Made by a program: the position numbers and the translations under genes. A DNA stretch of 64,000 nt from Zeugodacus cucurbitae (lineage: Eukaryota; Arthropoda; Insecta; Diptera; Tephritidae): positions 57,740,501-57,804,500 of the forward strand of contig NC_071671.1 of assembly GCF_028554725.1 (NCBI RefSeq). The letters run 5' to 3'. Shown piece by piece: positions 1-13,000 of the stretch. Below the pieces are notes generated by a model. That model saw nothing but the letters and a program-made list of their open reading frames with translations, searched no databases and had not been told where the DNA came from. Position 1 is the stretch's first letter. Every line of letters starts with the position of its first letter.

Positions 1-1807
1 TATTAATAATAATTTATATATTTAAAACATTTCCAAAAGAAAATTTATATTTCAAGTCTTGTCCGAAAACTTGCTTTATCTTCATCGTTTTTATTCCAAA
101 AATATATGTATTCTCAAAACACTTACCTAAAAACACGAAACTTCGCGAAAATTCACGACTTTTTATACAAACAAACAACCAAATTCACACTAATTTCAGC
201 AAATAATTTAAATATTTATGAGAAACACCTCTGCCGTATTGTGCAGTAAAGATGAGTTAAACTGTTCTTTTATTATACACAAACAAATCAAACACAGGCA
301 TAAATATGCAAAGACACGCACTAGTGAAAATAAACACTTTTGTCGACACTTTGTTGAGGAAGAAACTTTTTGGTGGATAATTTTTTCGCACACTAATTAG
401 AAGCAGCAGCTGTGGCTGTCTAGTTTTTCACCAACAACAACAAGCACTAGTCATACAGAAATGCTTTACTTTAAATATTTTTAATTTTCAATACTTTTCC
501 AACAACCAAACTCATCTTTGCAACATATTCAACACACTTTTTTAAACCCAATAGATTTTAAATTTTATCTCAAACATTTTAACGAATTGGTTTGAAAAAC
601 AAAAAATCGAAATCTTTTCAAAAACGCACCGTATCTCCGACCTTTGAGCACCGTGCTGTCCGGCGTTTTGTACGTATCTGTAACAGCTGGATGCAGCCGT
701 CGAGTTGCTTAGTAGCCAGTGGATGCTGAATGCTGAACTACTGCTGCTAAGATCAGCACCAACGATGGAGATCAACAGCCAGTGTCGCTCTCACGCGCTC
801 AACAGCAACAACAGAGCGACAAGTGGTGGTGAATGAAAATCACTTGAACGCTGTTGGTATGCTGTGCGCTCTTCCGGCAAAGATCGCTTCTCTTCAACAG
901 CGTACCAGCTGCTCTTTATTCACTGCTATGAAGAAGCGGTAGGATCTTTGTGGATTTCCGCAGGATATTGTCACGGCTTCCCTGTCTTCCACAACACCTT
1001 ATATAATATCACACTTGTTTTCCGTGTTTCTTGTGCTCGAAAGGGTGACAACTTTCTGACACCACGGCTACCGACTTACAATTGACCAATTTACCGCTAC
1101 TGTTGTACGATTTTATAACGGTTTGTGGCTATTTTGGTGGGAGAATTGTATCCTAATATGAATAAGTAGGTGTGTGTGTGTGTCGCTACTGATAGCGATT
1201 AATAGAGCGATTAGCTAAGGCAAATTAGTGGTGTAACATAATGCTTCTATATACATAGTACTATATTGTTCAGTTCGTACGCACCAGTAGCTGCTGCAAC
1301 AACAAACAAATATGCTAAAATCAACAAGTGGCAAAGTATGAGGAGGGGAGCATCGCGCGGCGGCATTTTTATTATAGTAAAAGAATAAAATTGCAAAAAC
1401 AAAAATAATAAGAAAAATCAATTAATATCGCTAATTAGACTCATAAAGATTGGCACGCATACTTTCATGTTCATTTCAAATTAAAACAACAAAGGCTACT
1501 AGTATAATTAACGTAAGATATTGAAAAATAGTAAAAAATTCTAAATTTGCGAAAATGTATGTATGTATGTGTGTGCTTGGTATAACATTTTTGAGTACAC
1601 AAAACCGAAATATATTCGTAAAATTATTGCAACTTGCCGATGATAAGCGTATCGCCTTTTGACGAATGACTTCATGACTTCTTATATAGTAAGTGGATTT
1701 TTATGGTAGCCGGAGAAAACAAATTCCTTTCAACTACCAAACAGTTAAACTCATATAAATAACGGGTTTCTCCATACGTTTTATACCATTTAGGCTAAGC
1801 ACTATAC
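1..1807. other. Left-edge region, no assignable gene
   Basis: No protein could be recognised on either strand. Positions about 600-800 are GC-richer than the surroundings. Read on the minus strand they look like a 5' leader (CAGC-rich, no conserved protein) with a possible splice donor near 630 (GATACG/GTGCGT), so they could be the first non-coding exon of a gene running off the left edge. Short GT and TATG microsatellites occur near 1171-1184 and 1556-1572. The open frames here have no codon bias I would trust. This is inference only. Confidence 0.3.
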
Positions 1808-2135
1808 TATTTTTTGCCAAATGAGGAGATCTTTAAATATATAAACAAACTCAAAATGGCGAATCAGTTTTTGAATAAGATTTTTCATAACTAAAATATG
1901 CTCGTGAATTTGCTGGCCTATGCTCGAATTCCATTAGTATATTTTGACAAAAAAGCAAAACATACAACTGTTATTTTTTGCCAAATGAGGAGATCTTTAA
2001 ATATATAAACAAACTCAAAATGGCGAATCAGTTTTTGAATAAGATTTTTCATAACTAAAATATGCTCGTGAATTTGCTGGCCTATGCTCGAATTCCATTA
2101 GTATATTTTGACAAAAAAGCAAAACATACAACTGT
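1808..2135. repeat. 164-bp tandem duplication (two near-identical copies)
   Basis: Copy 1 spans 1808-1971 and copy 2 spans 1972-2135. By eye they are identical throughout, including the motif ccaaatgaggagatcttt at 1817 and 1981. Such identity implies a recent duplication, or an assembly artefact. Degenerate relatives of its TTTTTGAATAARATTTT core recur further right (about 2190-2290), so the region has a longer repeat history. Confidence 0.92.
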
Positions 2136-3160
2136 TAATAAACCAAAATGTGTTCCAAGCGAGAGGGCTAAACTGAAAACTATGAGAAAACTTTTTGAAT
2201 AAAATTTTGTAAAACTGTCCATTAAAGCTAATGGTTTAATAATTTTACCAGATTTTACCAGCAATATATTTTTTGAATAAAATTTCAAACCTCTTTCTGA
2301 ATGAGAACTGTCACGTTTATTCACTTCCCTAGCATCAGAGCTTTTCTTAATGGAAAGCTTTTTGTTAAACTCTGGTATAAATGCTTATTATACAACTTTC
2401 CACTTCAACTTTCTATGAATAAATATAATATATTTTTTTAAATTTTCACATACATATGTATATATTTTTATTTAATTTTTTACTGAGTTTCTAAAATTGT
2501 ATTATATTATTTCTATTTATATATACAGAAACACCCTTTAAACATAAAATATCTTAACAATTGAACTGAATATAGAAATATTTGTATTTTCTAACAGGTG
2601 GCAATTATAAAGTTTGAAGAGTCGAGCCAAAAATAAATATATTTAGAGAATACTGCATTTTTTGGATTTTTCTTCCGTCCAACCGATAGATTAGTCACAC
2701 TGTCAACACATTAGGCGTATGTTATTCAGTAAAGCATAATCTATATTTTTATTAAATTTTAGTTTTCTTACTCTTTTGCGCACATTTTCACCCTTTTCCA
2801 AATCAAGAAATGCTCTTAAAGCTCTCTTTCCCTAATCTCTTAGCTCTCTAAGAAACATTAAGAATTTTAATCACCCTACTATAACTATCGATGGAGGATG
2901 GGATCATGTGTAGAAGTTCAAGTAAGTGAGAAAAGTTTTTGATTGTCATTCACTTGGGAGTGGCCGATTCTTCTCCACATGATTCAAGTAGATCACGACT
3001 TCCGGTTTTAGACCAAGTATCCTCTGGGTAGCTAACAAACATCCGTTTGAAGGCGAGCTAAAGTGAGAAGGCGAACCCGCTCCTGCGGTTGTGCGTAGGG
3101 TTTGGGACCCACCACATAAAAACGAAGTACCAATGAAAAATCGAAAAAATAACTATACTA
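2136..3160. other. Intergenic, no gene; TE-like GC-rich block at 2890-3120
   Basis: 2136-2880 is AT-rich with no convincing coding frame. About 2890-3120 is distinctly more GC-rich than its flanks and contains multiple stops in all frames. This composition suggests a mobile-element fragment, perhaps the 5' end of a non-LTR element, but I see no diagnostic domain and cannot name it. Confidence 0.3.
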
Positions 3161-4768
3161 CATGTTAAAAAAAACGTGAATTTTTATACTCTCGCAACAA
3201 ATGTTGCTAAAGAGAGTATTATAGTTTTGTTCACATAACGGTTATTTGTAACACCCAAAACTAAACGAGCTAGATATAGGGTTATATATACCAAAGTGAT
3301 CAGGGTGAAGAGTGGAGTTCAAATCCGAATGTCTGTCTGTCCGTCCGTCCGTCCGTCCGTCCGTCCGCCTGTGCAAGCTGTAACTTGAGTAAAAATTAAG
3401 ATATCTTGATGAAACTTGGCACACTTATTCCTTAGCACCATAGGAAGGTTGCTTTCGAAAATGAGCAAAATCGGACCACTGCCACGCCCACAAAATGGCG
3501 AAAACCGAAAACACATAAAGTGCCATAACTAAGCCATAAATAAAGCTATGGAAATAAAATTTGGTATGAAGGATCGCACTATGAAGTTGCATATTTGGAT
3601 GTAATTTTTTTGGGGAAGTGGGCGTGGCCCCGCCCCCTACTAAGTTTTTTGTACATATCTCGCAAACCAATAGAGCTATATAAACCAAACTTTCTGCAGT
3701 CGTTTTTTTTAGCCACTTCCTAATACAGTCCAAAAATGAAAGAAATCGGATAATAACCACGCCCACCTCCCATACAAAAGTTAGGTTGAAAATTATTAAA
3801 AGTGGGTTAACTCACTAACGAAAAACGTCAGAAACACTAAATTTCACATAAGCAATGGCAGATAGAAGCTGCACTCAGATTTTTTTACAAAATGGAAAAA
3901 GGGGTGTGGCGTCGCCCACTTATGGGTCAAAAACTATATCTCAAGAACTACTCGACCGATTTCAATGAAACTTGGTTTGTAATAGTTTCCTTACATCCCA
4001 ATGATATGTTGTGAAAATAGGCCAAATCGGTTCACAACCACGTCTAATTCCTATATACCAGAACTTTGAAGACGATCTGAATCGTTTACTTTACAATAGA
4101 TAAAGTAAGTACTAGTGAAGATATCGGTGCAGAACTTTGCACAAATACTATGTTAATAGTGTGGCAGCCCCATTCTAAAAATCGCCGAAATCGGACCATA
4201 GGTTTTCAAGGCCCCATGTATCGAACATGAGGACCTCGGTGCTTCTATCCTAATATTAGGGTTTCCAACTTTCAATGGACTTTATACAATATATATGATG
4301 AATATGTGGGTCAAATTGTGTATTATATAATATAAATAAAGTTAAATAAATAAATTGCGAGAGTATAAAATGTTCGGTTACACCCGAACTTAGCCCTTCC
4401 TTACTTGTTAAATTTCCAATTGTCCAAACGTTCAATTGTCAAAATTCTTAATATATATTGATATTCTTGCCCCTGAAGTACGATAAATTCAAAACCAAAC
4501 CGGTCAATAACCCGCCTACATATTCGCCCGACGTGACTCCGTGTGACTTTTCCCTATTTCCAAAAATAAAGAGAACCTTAAAGGTCCGTCGGTTTACAAG
4601 CATACGAGAAATCGCGGAAAAGCCAAAGGCTATTCCAAAAATCGAAATTGAGAACGCTGACATAAATTTAATAATATCAAATGTGGACTATTTTGAAGTA
4701 AAAATGTAATGTAGACGTATCAATAAATATTTATTTTAAAAAGGGAAAATTCCAGTTATTTTTTGACT
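3161..4768 (+). mobile_element. Mariner remnant interrupted by an INE-1-like repeat
   Basis: Two pieces of one decayed mariner flank the repeat at 3181-4409. The left piece (3161-3185) resembles the mariner terminal repeat seen elsewhere in the window (TGTTCAAAAAATAACGGGAA). The right piece holds the transposase C-terminus at about 4495-4707, including the D34D-type block PPTYSPDVTPCDFSLFPK, whose D in SPD is the second catalytic aspartate. It is followed by a right terminal repeat at about 4747-4767. The reading frame after the conserved block is diverged and most of the transposase is missing, so the copy is dead. Confidence 0.72.
3181..4409 (+). mobile_element. INE-1/DINE-1-like repeat, copy 1 (Helentron-type, non-autonomous)
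   Basis: The element starts with TATACTCTCGCAACA and ends with TTGCGAGAGTATA, then a short GTTCGG...CCGAAC stem-loop and CCTTACTTGTT. A (GTCC)n tract lies at about 3331-3370, and blocks such as CCACGCCCAC and ACTCGACCGATTTCAATGAA recur. Sub-terminal inverted repeats, a 5' microsatellite and a 3' hairpin are the known plan of INE-1/DINE-1 elements of Drosophila. Long frames inside it (for example those reading RTDGRTDG) are translations of the microsatellite, not genes. Confidence 0.7.
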
Positions 4769-4978
4769 TATCTTAAATAAAATATTTAATAACATTTTTT
4801 ATTTAAACACCATATAATCATATTAATAGAGGGTTGAAATGTTTATCTAATATCAAAATATTGAAGGCATGTTTTTTATTCTAACAAGAGTTTTAAAACA
4901 TTTAAAGTTATAAACGACATTTATGTATCAATCAACCCTCGTAATAATACAAATTAAAATAAATAAACACTTTTTGAC

Positions 4979-6432
4979 TTTTATTCTCTCTCAACAAAGT
5001 TGCTAATGAGAGTATTATAGGTTTTGTTCACATAACGTTTGTTTGTAACACCTAAAACTATACGAGTTAGATATAGGGTTATATGTACCAAAGTGATCAG
5101 AGTGACAAGTAGATTTGAAATCCGGATGTTTTTTCGTCCGTCTGTGCAAGCGATAACTTGAGTAAAAATTGACATATCTTAATGAAACTTGATACGCATA
5201 TTCCTTGGCACCATGAGACGGTTGGTATTGAAACCGGACCAATTCCACGCCCACAAAATGCCGAAAACCGAAAATATATAAAGTGCCATAAATAAAGCTA
5301 TTAAAGTCAAATTTTGCACAAGGGATGGTACTAGGAAGGGGCATATTTGGCGGTAATTTTTTGGGGAAAGTGGGCGTGGCCCCACCCCAAATAGGTTTTT
5401 TGTATATATCTCGCAAACTAATGAAGCTATATAAACCAAACTTTCTGCAGTCGATTCTCTTACGTACCCCATCACACACCTTGAAAATAGTTGAAATCAG
5501 ATAATAACCACGCTCACCTCCCATACAAAGGGTTGGTTGAAAATTACTAAAAGTGAGTTAACTCACTAACGTAAGACATCAGAAACACTAAATTTTACAG
5601 AAGAAATAGCAGAAGGGAGCTGCAGTCAGAGTTTTTTTTTTAAATGGAAAATGGGCGTGGCATCGCCTACTTATGGGTCAAAACCCCTATCTCAGGAACT
5701 ACTCGACCGATTTCAATGAAATTCAGTACATAATATTTTCTTGACACCCCCATGACAAGTGTGGAAAATGGATGAAATCGTGCGCAACAACGACAACTTC
5801 CCATATAACTAAATTTTGAATTCCATCTGATTCCTTCACTTTATAAGATATACATTAGGAACCAATGAAGATAGCGAAATAAAAGTTTACACAAATACTG
5901 TGTAAGATCCGTTGCATCACTTGTGAAAAATTTGTCGAAATCGGACTATAACTTTTCAATGCCCCAGATACCGAATATGAAAAACTCAGTGCCTTAAGGT
6001 AATTTTTCACCGAAAATATCGGTAAATCTCTCAGATATCTTAATTTAATTCATCTTTTTCTTCTAATAGTGTGTCTCTGTACCAGAAATGGTTAAAATCG
6101 GGTCATAACTTCCCCTTGCTCCCATTACGTATTATAGGATTTTCAAATTACGATGACCTTAATAGCTTATAAATCGGTTAATATGTGAAATATCTTAGCC
6201 AAATTAAGTGAGCATATAATCTTGGATATAATATATGTTGATGGTGGAAATGAGTGAAATCGGTTCTGGAAGTATCTTAGCCTATTTACTATATATGAGG
6301 ATTTTCGTTATTCTGTTGGACTTTATGCCGAATATATGGGTTAAATTATGTGGTAGCTTAAAAAAATATACCATTAAATTGCGAGAGTATTAAATTTTCG
6401 GTTGCAACCCAACATAGCCTTTCTTTACTTGT
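4979..6432 (+). mobile_element. INE-1/DINE-1-like repeat, copy 2
   Basis: Same orientation and layout as the copy at 3181 and alignable along most of its length: ACTCTC...CAACAAAGTTGC start, CACGCCCAC blocks, and GCGAGAGTATTAAATTTTCGG near the end. The microsatellite is shortened to a few GTCCGTC units near 5137. It is longer than copy 1 because it retains a block (about 6000-6340) that is also present in the copies at 19,698 and 59,370. More diverged than copy 1. Confidence 0.7.
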
Positions 6433-6885
6433 TAACATTTTTTGTTTTGCTAATAAATTTTGAATGTCCTTTTGGTACAACATTTTAAATAAAATTTTTC
6501 CATTTATTAAAAAATATAAAATAATTATAATCCGCCGTATTTTTAAAAGGCTTGTAATTTGAATTTATGTATATACTCCAATTTATCTAATATTATTTCA
6601 TACGCGCAATGGCCAATGATTACGTGAGTTATAAGCAAATTAAAAAATGTGTAACTAAATGCATTCAACCGCAACGAACAATTAACTGTTTATTTCAATT
6701 TACAAACAAAATAAAACATAACTTAATGTCACTTCGCAAATAACTACTAAGTGAGGAACAGTGTGTAATTTTGAAAAACAAATTGACTTCAAAAATATAA
6801 TATTTTATTCCTTAGTATAAAATAAGGAATAAGAAAAATTTATTTAAAAATTTGCGATTGTCTCAACTTAGAATCTTCGATCTTG

Positions 6886-6966
6886 ATATATGAAAATTTA
6901 CCTTATTCTCAACAGCATTTAAGTTAGTCTAATTATCTGTTGAGAATAAGGTAAATTTTCATATAT
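6886..6966. repeat. Perfect 30-bp inverted repeat, 21-nt loop
   Basis: Arm 1 (6886-6915) and arm 2 (6937-6966) are exact reverse complements (atatatgaaaatttacctta... on the left arm), separated by 21 nt. RNA or single-stranded DNA from here would fold into a strong hairpin. Perfect pairing over 30 bp is not typical of a conserved microRNA precursor, so a very short MITE or a fold-back duplication is more likely. Confidence 0.9.
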
Positions 6967-8829
6967 TGAACTAAATTTTTTGGATAGCTCAGATTTTTAT
7001 AATAACGAAGAAGTTAGTTCCTTTCCAATTATATCTGAATAAAGATATTATAAAAGTTGAAATTACTAATTCTCTGAATAATGGTTTCTATATTAATATG
7101 AATTATAACTCTGTTACTTGCATAGTTTTTCTTTTCATGGCATGGCCAAGCTCATAAGTTGTTTTTTCGCTACTCCACTATAGACAGTCGTTTCTTCAAA
7201 TTAAAACTCTGCAATGCATTTTTTAGGTTCTACTCAAAAATTTACTTCCAAGCAACTAGAAGACTAACTGAACCTGATCGAAAAACCGTCAATGGAATCA
7301 AACTATATAAACAAGTATTAATTATTTTTCTATTAAACTAACTTTATTTCCGGTATTTACTCAAAAACAGACCACTGTGCGACATTTAATTTCACAGTAA
7401 CTTACAAAGCCGCTATTTGATGTGCAGTGAACATTGAAATTTGATTGCACAAACAAATACACCAAATCGAAAGTTTTCGAAATAAATGTCAAAAATAAAC
7501 AACAACAAATGGCGATTTAAACAAAAGCCAACCAACGATGATGCAACAAATCACTGAACACTATAGTGTGGGTGGCAAAAGAGTTGGTGGCGGCAAGTGA
7601 ATCCGCAATTTTTCCAACAATCTAAAAACAACAATTAAAATTAATTTACAACAAAAGGAAAATAAATATTTAGAAAAAAAGCAGAAAAAAGCGGAAAAAT
7701 CAACGCGAAATTAATGAAAAGAATCTAAACAAGTGCAACGTAAACATTTGAGGAGTGGCTGACTGGCTGGCTCAATTTACACGCGTACGAATAGAATAGC
7801 AGTGAATACAATTGTCGCACGTTCACCGTAATGAGCGACCCCTAATTGTGGATCTTCTTCAACGTTAGCGTTGAGTGTATGAAGATGTGTGCACAGAGCG
7901 AATTGTGGCGTTGATGAGTGAAGAAGCGGCTTTCCAGCAGTCAACAGCTTCACATGGTCAGTGCAAAAACGCGCATTCCAACGGCAGGTTTATGTAGTGC
8001 TGCATAAATTATAACGGAATAACTATAACTGGAGAAAAAATATATATAATATATAGTGATAAAAAAATAATTTGGTCTAAAAACGGAAAGAAATTAAAAA
8101 AATGAGACTCTAAAAAATAAATTCAAATAGAAAAAATCAGAATGAGAAAGCAATAGCGATAATAAGCACACTGTGTTGGTTAAACCAAAATAAAATTATA
8201 TATAAAAGAATAAAATAAAAATTTATAAAATTATTTTATTCCTGAGACTTTAATTTTACTTTCTTCTTCCACTTCTACTGCTAGATTTACGTAAGATCTT
8301 AATAAAAAAAATTGTATAAGTGTGCTTGCTCTATATTATTGGCATAATCAGTTCTAGTTTTTATGAACAGATTTCGTGTCTTCTCCCTCGCAACACTTTA
8401 TCATCAACCGTTGGAGTTTAAAGCAATTTTAACTGCTACTTAAGTAAATAATTATTTACTAATTGCACAGCCACCGTGGCGCTGACAACAACTATTTATG
8501 ACTGCACTTGCAATAATCACATTAACCCATATCTTTAAAAAGTCATATATAATGAAGAAAAGCCAACAATTAGCGGTACTCGTAAAGATAAAAAAATGCT
8601 TACCATAGTTAATATCGCACAAAATAAAATCACAATAAAAAATATAATAAAAGTGCTGAAAAAATTAAAATTCTTCAATAAATTCCGCGTCAGTAATTTT
8701 GCTATAACAGTTAATATGAGAATTCCATAGTAGTTATGACGTTAACCTGCCTCTAATACTCACTACTGTAATACATAAACTACTCTGTCTTAGAATATAT
8801 TATACATATAACATCTTCAAACAGATTAG

Positions 8830-9110
8830 AGAGGCTTTAGGCGTCAAATAAATAAATATTGCCTACAATTAGGCGCATATGGCTTACTTTTAGCTTAAAA
8901 ACTCTCCTATGAGCATGAGCAACACATGATCAAGCTTTACGATCAAATAATTATATGATTTTGGATGAGTTTATATTCTTCTATCTGGTAAATTAAGGCT
9001 TAAACTGAATATATGTTGCCTACAATTAGGCGCATTTCACATATTTTTAGTACAGATACCTTTAAACATGTTGAGATGATCAAGCCTTTCGAAGATAGAA
9101 AAGATAATTA
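8830..9110. repeat. Diverged direct repeat, period about 157 bp
   Basis: The 20-mer TTGCCTACAATTAGGCGCAT occurs exactly at 8859-8878 and 9016-9035. Flanking words (AGGCTTtA/AGGCTTAA, TGATCAAGC) recur in the same order, so two diverged copies of a unit of about 157 bp are present. The core GCCTACAATTAGGC is itself nearly palindromic. No coding potential. Confidence 0.7.
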
Positions 9111-10015
9111 AACATAATTATGCATATTATTTTAGAATTTCTAAAGTACTATTTTTCAAAAGTATATTAATATCAATATTCCAATGGGATTCCTCACGTC
9201 AAAAATATCCCAAAAAGTACAAAACTTATATGGACTGTAAAAATATATATACGAGTACATAACTCTATAAAAACAACAATATCGCAGCAAATACTAGTTA
9301 TAAACAAATCAATAGTATAATACACTAATTTTACGCTCATAAAAAATTAAGGAACAACGTGTATGAAAGAGAAATGTGGATTTCAGCAATGTTATATGTC
9401 GGCGTTTTATCACTTCAGATATCGAAATTTTTAGATAATTGTTGCTATTTTTTTATTACAATCACCAAATGGCATATTACAAACGACAATAGCGTAAATA
9501 TGCCGACGAAGCCTATATAGCACATACGTGTCTACATAAAAATTTATGATCATTCGTACATGTGTTATTTTTGCATAGCATTTTATTATTTGAGCTTAGT
9601 GCCAACGAATCAAAACTTCAATTCGACGTGAAAGTCGGTGGTTGAAAGACGTTAACTAGTGAAGCCGCAAAATCAAAACACGAGCGACGCGGAAGTGAAA
9701 AGTGCCAAAAATTCGATCTCGAAAGTTTTACAAAACCTGTAGATCGTACAGGATCTCAGGTCATTTGTGTGTTGAATAGTTAATATTCGCAAAACAAATG
9801 GAAAATCCGAGTAACTTGTGAACAAGGATAACGATAAATGTTGCAAATTTTGTAAATTATTAAAGTTAAAGAATCTCTAAGGATTATTTGTGTTGAAAAG
9901 TTGAGCTAATCTTTGTGAAATTACTAAAACGAAATTTACCAAATTTGTGTGATTTTGTGAAGTGTAAGGAGAAATTTGTTGTTGCCGGTAAAATTTTTGG
10001 AATTTGAAAGCCAAG

Positions 10016-13000
10016 ATGGGTGTAAGTATAATTTTTGAAAATCTAAAGTTTCTGTGTTGTAAAAGGTCTTTGATGATATTTTTATTCTTTTTGCGGTTTT
10101 TCAAAATTTTAAAAAGATTTTGAGAAATTTTTAATAATACTGAAAATGCCACACATTTTATTGATTCCTCAATTTAATAAATTAGTGATTTATGTATCAA
10201 TAACTGAAGATATTTAGTGTACCGATTTCATCCTAATCTTCCTCTGAAATCAATTCAAGTCCAAAATCTGTTCATTGATTACATAGTCCTTTTAAAGACA
10301 ATCGTCTGAGCCTTTCTAAAGAAATCGAAAGGCTTAAAATTATCACTGACTTCCACGGCTGATAGATCATTACCTTAATTGGTACACTGTTACTTAATTT
10401 TTCTAATGTAATTTCAAGAAATCTTAGTAGACAAAGAAATTACATTTTGATTACTTCAAATTGTAATTACAGTAACTGAAATTCTTTACATTTTTATTGT
10501 TAAGCGTAATCATAAAATATCTATAACTACCGCATATGTAATATTGAATTGAGCAATACCATTTTTAAGTGTAATTATAATTGCAGTAATTGTAATCATT
10601 ACCTACAAAAATTTACAAAAAAAATTTGTTGATTTTATAATTTTAATTTTGCAATGGTGATCATGAAATTACTCAATTATACTCGTAATTATTTTTAATG
10701 GTAATGCTACAACTTTTGATTACAATTAATGTAATATTTAGCTTTATATCATTAAAAATACAATAATGTATTGTGTAATGTAATGTATTTACAAAAATAA
10801 TAATAAAACTCATAGTAATCATAGTTCAAATTACATTGTAATCTGAAGTGACCAGCTCTGATTGCAACGAATCTTTTCACTTTAGTCCATCAAGTATCGT
10901 AAATTTGAGTCCATTTGACAGTCAGAAATGACATATTTACATAGTAAATGCATTTGATATCATAAATAAAGCAATTACTTTTTATTTATACAATAATCAT
11001 ATGACAATTATTTTATCTGTAATTTAAACGAAAATTAAACTTGTGACAGTATGTACGTCTAGAATTACACATCTAAACATTTGTGATATCAAAATTGCAA
11101 TGCAAGACTATTTTATTACTATTTATGACATTCATTTAAAAATAATGTCAACACTTGAAGATTACGAACAATTCTGAGTCACTCATAGTTGCATGCGAAC
11201 ATTTTTTTTTGAGTATTATTTTCGTTAGTAGTAATTCAATGCGTAGTGGTTCAGAAATAATTAATTTTTTATTATTCATTCAAATGTATTTTGTAGTTTA
11301 ATAGTATGATTTTTCTAGAAAGATATATTTAAAATATCTAAAAAGTAATTAGAGTAATGTCATCAATTAAAGTATTCGATTATAATTAGTTTATGAGAAT
11401 TCAAATATTTCATCGATTATTTGTGCGCTTCATTGAACAGTTTCCAAATAATGCCACAGACCACCAATGAAAGCCATTGACCATTTAATGTATTTGTAAA
11501 TACCCGCTATGATTACTGACTTCATATTAAAAAAAAAAACAAAAAAAAAATGTATATACGTTTCGACAATAAACTTTCATTGAAACAATTGCCAATATTT
11601 TTATAACCATTGGCGACAACATTTACACGCGCGAGTACAAGTAAATTTGGTAAAATTGTCAAGATCAAAGAAAATAGCTCATAAATATGCTTCGAGTTTG
11701 CTTAGAGACACGCTTCCGTGAATCATTATTAGTATTTATTTATAATACTTTTACTTATCGTTTGTCGCCACACATTTGTCCGCATAATATAAATATTGCA
11801 CGCGTTTGAACACGTTGCTGTCACCCATTGTTGTTGACCGTTGATTAGATTAGCAAGCAATTAATTAATCATTTAAACGATTAATTGCTTTAATTGCTAA
11901 TTAACATTTATTATTATTGTTGTTGTTGCTGTGTTTTGAGTGCTTAGCAGTTCTTTTAATTCTGACCACTGATTCTAGCTATATTTAACAACATAGATAC
12001 ATGCGCTCTCATTATATACTGTAAATAAAGATGTATGTATAGGCTTAGGATAATCAGCTAATCTGAAATGAAAACGTGTAATCAATTCGACAGTATTTCC
12101 ATTATGTTTACAGTATTATCAGCTGTGAATTATTGTGAAAGGTTATGTACCGTCATTTCTATAGCAATATTTTTAAAGGAACTCACAATTTGAACAGCCA
12201 AATTTTGTGATATGATTGTAGGAGTTTGAAAACATATTTGATAGAACATTCGCCTAAATGTAGACAAACTATTATTAACTATTTTAATAACATTTTGCCT
12301 CCATTTAGGCCCTTCTATAAGAAGAAGAGTGTCAGAGTGTCAAACAGAAGAAGAGTACAAAAATTGAGAGAATTCACTACCAAATTACTACTACATATTC
12401 ACTATCCCACCATTTTCTTATAAACTTCATTCCAACCTTAAAATTTCGTAATAAGAAAGCAATTTGTACAATTCTCTTTCTATCTAACGAATTCCAGTTC
12501 AAATCCAAATACCACATCGATGTCGATTTTGAGGTACCGAAAAAACTCAATTGGTATTATGCGCCACTTTTCACCGCTTTCTGGTTGATACTCTACTTGG
12601 CCATAGTGCTCACACAAGTTGTACGTCTACCCACACCGCTTATGCTGAATGATGAGGCCGCACATCCCGATTCCTATATAGCCGAACGTGCTGAACAAAT
12701 TCTAGTCAAGCTAGGCCGTCTCGGACCTAAGGTGGTAGGCAGTGAAGCGAATGAGGTAAAAGCCGTCGAGCTATTGGTCGGCGAAATCAATAAGGTTAAG
12801 GCACAAATGAGCGATTACTTCGAACTTGAAATCGATGTACAAGTCGTGACCGGTTCATATGTACATTGGACCATGGTGAATATGTATCAGGGTGTACAAA
12901 ATGTGGTGGCCAAATTAAGCGCGAAAAACAATACAAGCGAAAATTATGTACTCATAAATTCGCACTTTGACAGCGTGCCTGATAGTCCGGGTGCTGGTGA

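Larger units (their letters stand above)
6433..10015. other. Upstream region of ERMP1-A; no protein gene recognised
   Basis: AT-rich DNA with a perfect hairpin (6886-6966) and a diverged direct repeat (about 8830-9110). About 7400-8020 and 9595-10,015 are less AT-rich and contain leader-like sequence without conserved frames. The second block runs directly into the proposed start codon of ERMP1-A at 10,016 and is the likely 5' UTR or proximal promoter. No clear TATA box was seen. The 60-91 residue open frames here have no recognisable domain. Confidence 0.4.

Noticed and set aside
3242..3766. Overlapping minus-strand frames inside the first INE-1-like repeat
   Set aside because: The same peptides (RTDGRTDG, CARRT-type) appear in every copy of the repeat and derive from the GTCC microsatellite; no gene.
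5015..5524. 169-codon minus-strand frame
   Set aside because: Lies inside the second INE-1-like repeat and matches the equivalent frames in other copies; repeat translation.
6886..6966. Conserved microRNA precursor
   Set aside because: Pairing is perfect over 30 bp and the sequence matches no miRNA I know; better described as a fold-back repeat.
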